The notes under the pieces were generated by a model. It had not been told where the DNA came from, searched no databases, and saw only the letters and a list, made by a program, of their open reading frames with translations. DNA of 64,000 bases from Ascidia mentula (lineage: Eukaryota; Chordata; Ascidiacea; Phlebobranchia; Ascidiidae): the NCBI GenBank assembly GCA_947561715.1, contig OX387198.1:12462001-12526000 (forward strand). The letters run 5' to 3'. The position numbers and the translations under genes are program-made. Of this stretch, positions 60,811 through 64,000 are shown piece after piece (positions within the stretch are counted from its first letter, which is position 1; every line of letters starts with the position of its first letter).

Positions 60811-63008
60811 TTTATGTTTTTTTTTGTGTAGTTGCTTCATGTTTTAATTGATTTCTCATTCGCATTGTAGTTATCTTTAAATTCAATAGATGTGGGGATT
60901 TTGTATTTTGCCTTTATATATAGATATATATAGATGTTGTCAAGTTTTGTTAAACAGAGCGATACAATTGTAATAACATACATGTGAAAAACTTGCTGTG
61001 CTAAATTGTTTAAGCTTGCTACTTGCAAAGTTTTTGCTTTTAACGCCCTGAAACTGTTTCTTAGCTCTCCTTTACCATTATTGTAGCGAATTTATTGATG
61101 ATTTTAGAACTGAAGGAAAACAGCAAAATAAATGATATGATTTCTATCCACGATTTTCAATGTTTGGTGTTTAAAGTCGCACGTACATAAAAAGTTGGAT
61201 CAATGAATTATTTGAAAGAAACGTGTCCAAGCTTATCGTTTGCCTCTCCGTAAAAGTTTGTATATGTGCTTTACAGTCCGTCGCCATTTCCATCGTAGTG
61301 TAACCGCACAGTGACACAGTCGTCTGTTATTGTGACACAACCGGGAGAAAAATATAAGCGTATTCCGCATTTATTTTCATGTCTCGTCCTTTTACGCGCC
61401 ACATTGCTTGGACCCCGAATCGTATTATGCGGCATATAATTCGCTAATGGTAGACTAACGAAATAAAAAAACTTCAGAAAACGACCACACTTGTTTTCTT
61501 ATATTTCGAAATGCATCCCAATAATTTAAACGGATCCTCGCAACTGTGCTTCATCAATAAATAATTAGATTACGCTGTTTGCAAGCTTTCAGGCCTTATG
61601 TCGCAATTAAATCCCTAAAATTGAGTTTTGAAAGTTAGCAGAAATTTCGCTTGTTTGCCAAAAAGCAATTGCCGGCATTGTGGATCATGGAGGGCGCGTA
61701 TTATTGCTCAAAAGAAACTCGATCAACAGCCTTTGCATTTGCTCATTCAACCTTTATATTGACACTTATGGATAACCCATAATTAAAGTATATTACTTAG
61801 GATCCAAAATAATTCACAAAGAGTGATTGGCGATCTTTTATTTAAAGTTTCGCATGAACATTAATTCCGCCATAGCAGCATCGTCGAATTCTGTGCTAAA
61901 AAAAAATAAAACAGCTGATTTATTTTAAGAAGAAGATTTCATTTTAATAACTGCACATGAAGTATTTATTACCTAAGGCAGTAATTCTAAACCTTTTTGT
62001 GGTTGCATACCACTGGGAGGTAAAACAATTTAAACGTCTACCACTTTCGACGCGTAGTTGAGTGTTGCATAGTAATCTAGGGAATGAAGTACCAAACATT
62101 TTATGGTCACTAATGATTTTTTTAAATTCAAACTATATCCGCAAATTACTCAAAGGTGCTCGCGTATCAGCTGGAATACCGCTGCGTATCACTGGTTGGG
62201 AAACACTGACCTAGGGGCTTCATACAACAACGTATTTCGTAATAATGGATTTAAACACAATTGATACGCAAGAATGAAAAGATTGATAATTAAATATTCT
62301 TTCTCCGCAGCCCTGTTTGTGATTGGGTGTTTCGGCAAACAAGGGAGACGTCTGTAACCAACCGCACTTTAAACGTTAAAATATTATTAATACGAGATCA
62401 AATTGACTCGGTGACAAATCAAGCAAAGTAAACAGTTCATCAAGACTGAATGCCGCTAAGCCGCGCCTTAGTGTACTGAGCGGTAAAACTTTAACTGTCC
62501 GTTGCTAGATCCACGAGGGAAAAAATTGCAAGTCATTAGGAATTTGTTAAACACAGGATAATTGGCGTTGTGCGGTAGATTGTGTTCTGCAGCCTCTCTA
62601 GTGGTTTTATTGACTACATTTGCGGAATGAAAGTGCTTGCTGAGTGTATTTACTTTTTAAAAGCAAGTTTACAAAAAAGAAATGCGAGTTTTATTTGACT
62701 GAATATTTGACTTCAAGGTTAGTTGATGCGGAAAGAAGAAGGTTTAGAGTTGGACTGATTCAATAATTGATACTAAGACGCTTCTTTTCAACAAAATGTT
62801 TCAATACAAAACAATAGCTTTATATGTCTTTGAAATGATTGCAGTTTTGAGTTTAACAGCGAAGCCGCCTTCAAATAAACTTCAGCCACAAAATTAAAAA
62901 CGTTGCTCAAAATTACTTTTCTTCAAGAATCAATCAACGTTTACCCTACTTTTTTTCTGGTTTTCCTGGCAGAAACCAAATTAGAAAATAAACACCAATT
63001 AAAAAAAG
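60811..63008. other. Between paralogue B and the GST gene
   Basis: 2.2 kb, largely homologous to 55735-57150. It contains one hAT-like element (61979-62208) and must include the GST promoter. No other gene is seen. Confidence 0.5.
61979..62208. mobile_element. hAT-like non-autonomous element, 230 bp
   Basis: Starts CAGTAATTCTAAACC and ends GGTTGGGAAACACTG (imperfect inverted repeats). Flanks acctaagg and acctaggg match at 7 of 8 positions. It is absent from the equivalent place in unit 1. Confidence 0.72.
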
Positions 63009-64000
63009 ATGGTTATTCAACTTTATCACATGGATTTCAGTCCACCAAGTCGGTCCGTGCATATGACCCTGAAGGCGTTGGGCGTTAAGCATGAAGTAAA
63101 CAGGTTAGACATGTTCAATGGGGAACACAAGAAGCCAGTATACTTGGCTATAAATCCCAGAGGAAAGGTCCCGGCGATAGTAGATGGAAAACTCAAGCTT
63201 TCGGAAAGGTACGTCACCCTATACATCATATATTATTACCTCACTCTGTATCATTACGTCATCCCTGCTGACCAAACTAAAGTTCAATGTATAAGCAAAC
63301 ACTTTTGGCGATGTTGAAATTTGAAGGACTTTTGTTTAAATTCGCACTCAAGCATAAATAGATTGCAATTAAAACTACCATAGAAATCATAGTTTTAGTT
63401 ACCCTTTAATAAAATATTTGCGTGATAAACCGTGTAACCGCATGCGTTCTTTCTGCAGCCGAGCAATATGCCAATACCTGTGCAACAAGTACGCCAAAGG
63501 AGATAAACAGTCACTTTATCCATCCGACCCAAAGCAACGAGCAGTGGTTGACATGGAGTTGTACGTCTCAGAAATAGCTTTCGATGCTCTCATTGGATTG
63601 GTAATACTACTTACAACATTATTTTCAGTAAACTTTGCTTGGTGGTTATATGATCTAGGATAACGCCCTGTTACAAACAGCAGTAAAATAACTACTGTTG
63701 CGTTGAGAAAACAATATGAAAACCTTACATTCGATACGACAGAATTGGTCCATTAGGTTTCAGTTTGAATACTAAAAGCAGTGAAACTAAAGTCCACACT
63801 AACATGATCCACACAAGCAACAACATAAGGAGATAAGATGTGTTTCGCGATATTTAAATGTTTGTGTTTGCAGAATCCGCCAGCGATGTTTCTTCGCGGC
63901 GAAAAACCTTCAGCTGAAAAAGTGACGGCCGCAAAAGAATGCGCGACAATAATCAACAACCGATTAGAAGGCAAGAAGTATCTGGCCGGGAATAACCTTA
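63009..64000 (+). CDS. Glutathione S-transferase, delta/epsilon/theta-like (5' part)
   Basis: Cytosolic enzyme conjugating glutathione to electrophiles. Exons 63009-63208, 63459-63600 and 63874 to the window end, in phase. The N-terminal thioredoxin-like domain has MVIQLYHMDFSPPSRSV, with a Ser near residue 11 in the place of the catalytic Ser of delta/theta classes. INPRGKVPAIVDG carries the cis-Pro motif, and SESRAICQYL, split by intron 1, carries the glutathione-binding Glu-Ser. The C-terminal helical domain begins PSDPKQRAVVDMEL and continues to KKYLAGNNL, where the window stops. The class assignment is by motif only. A dead copy of exon 1 lies in the upstream duplication unit. Confidence 0.9.

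Larger units (their letters stand above)
57323..63208 (+). repeat. Tandem duplication, unit 2
   Basis: Homologous to unit 1 but about 1.5 kb longer, partly through a foldback element, a hammerhead repeat and two hAT-like elements. It ends in the intact GST first exon. The right boundary is approximate. Confidence 0.7.

Noticed and set aside
1-64000. CRISPR array, bacterial operon or prophage.
   Set aside because: The window is spliced eukaryotic DNA. The only regular array is the 284-bp hammerhead repeat, which has no spacers.

Overview
The window is nuclear DNA from an animal. Its genes are split by spliceosomal introns, many of them only 60-400 bases, the non-coding DNA is AT-rich, and every confident gene has a vertebrate orthologue (TADA2A, MAP2K5, SLC22A18, SKA1, MOCS1, FAXDC2, CRLS1). 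Short introns, possible trans-splice acceptors upstream of start codons and a set of deuterostome-type genes make a tunicate such as Ciona my best guess. That is inference, not a database match.

Layout. 1-7.6 kb: three plus-strand genes, the 3' end of TADA2A, a complete MAP2K5 (MEK5) and a complete SLC22A18. 8.07-10.03 kb: SKA1 on the minus strand, convergent with SLC22A18. Its first intron holds a small retroelement made of tandem hammerhead-ribozyme units. 11.6-15.6 kb: a minus-strand type II membrane protein of the GOLM1/CASC4 kind. 18.3-34.3 kb: MOCS1 on the minus strand, nine exons encoding a MoaA-MoaC fusion, with one 8-kb intron. 34.3-37.8 kb: an intergenic stretch holding a miniature LTR element. 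37.8-48.1 kb: FAXDC2 on the plus strand, whose fourth intron carries a 6.65-kb BEL/Pao element. 49.2-51.0 kb: cardiolipin synthase CRLS1 on the minus strand. 53-63.2 kb: a diverged tandem duplication. Each unit has an unrecognised two-exon gene followed by a glutathione S-transferase first exon, which is broken in unit 1 and intact in unit 2. The window ends inside that GST gene.

The most unusual content is a dispersed repeat family whose core folds as a type I hammerhead ribozyme: CTGATGA, a GACC/GGTC stem II, GAA, a short stem III, a C at the cleavage site, and a 7-bp stem I AGCTGCA/TGCAGCT. At 8945-9657 three plus-strand cores lie 284 bases apart, a minus-strand core is joined head to head with the first of them, and the whole block has 13-bp target-site duplications. 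At least seven more full, partial or decayed copies occur in the window. This resembles the small hammerhead retroelements (retrozymes) and Penelope-like elements known from other animals. Five short hAT-like elements with 8-bp target duplications and a TA-flanked foldback element are also present.

The genes do not form a common pathway. MOCS1 (molybdenum cofactor) and CRLS1 (cardiolipin) are mitochondrial enzymes, TADA2A is nuclear chromatin machinery, MAP2K5 is a MAP kinase kinase, SKA1 is a kinetochore protein, FAXDC2 is an ER lipid hydroxylase and SLC22A18 is a membrane transporter. All exon joins given were worked out by hand from splice consensus, reading phase and remembered homologous proteins.
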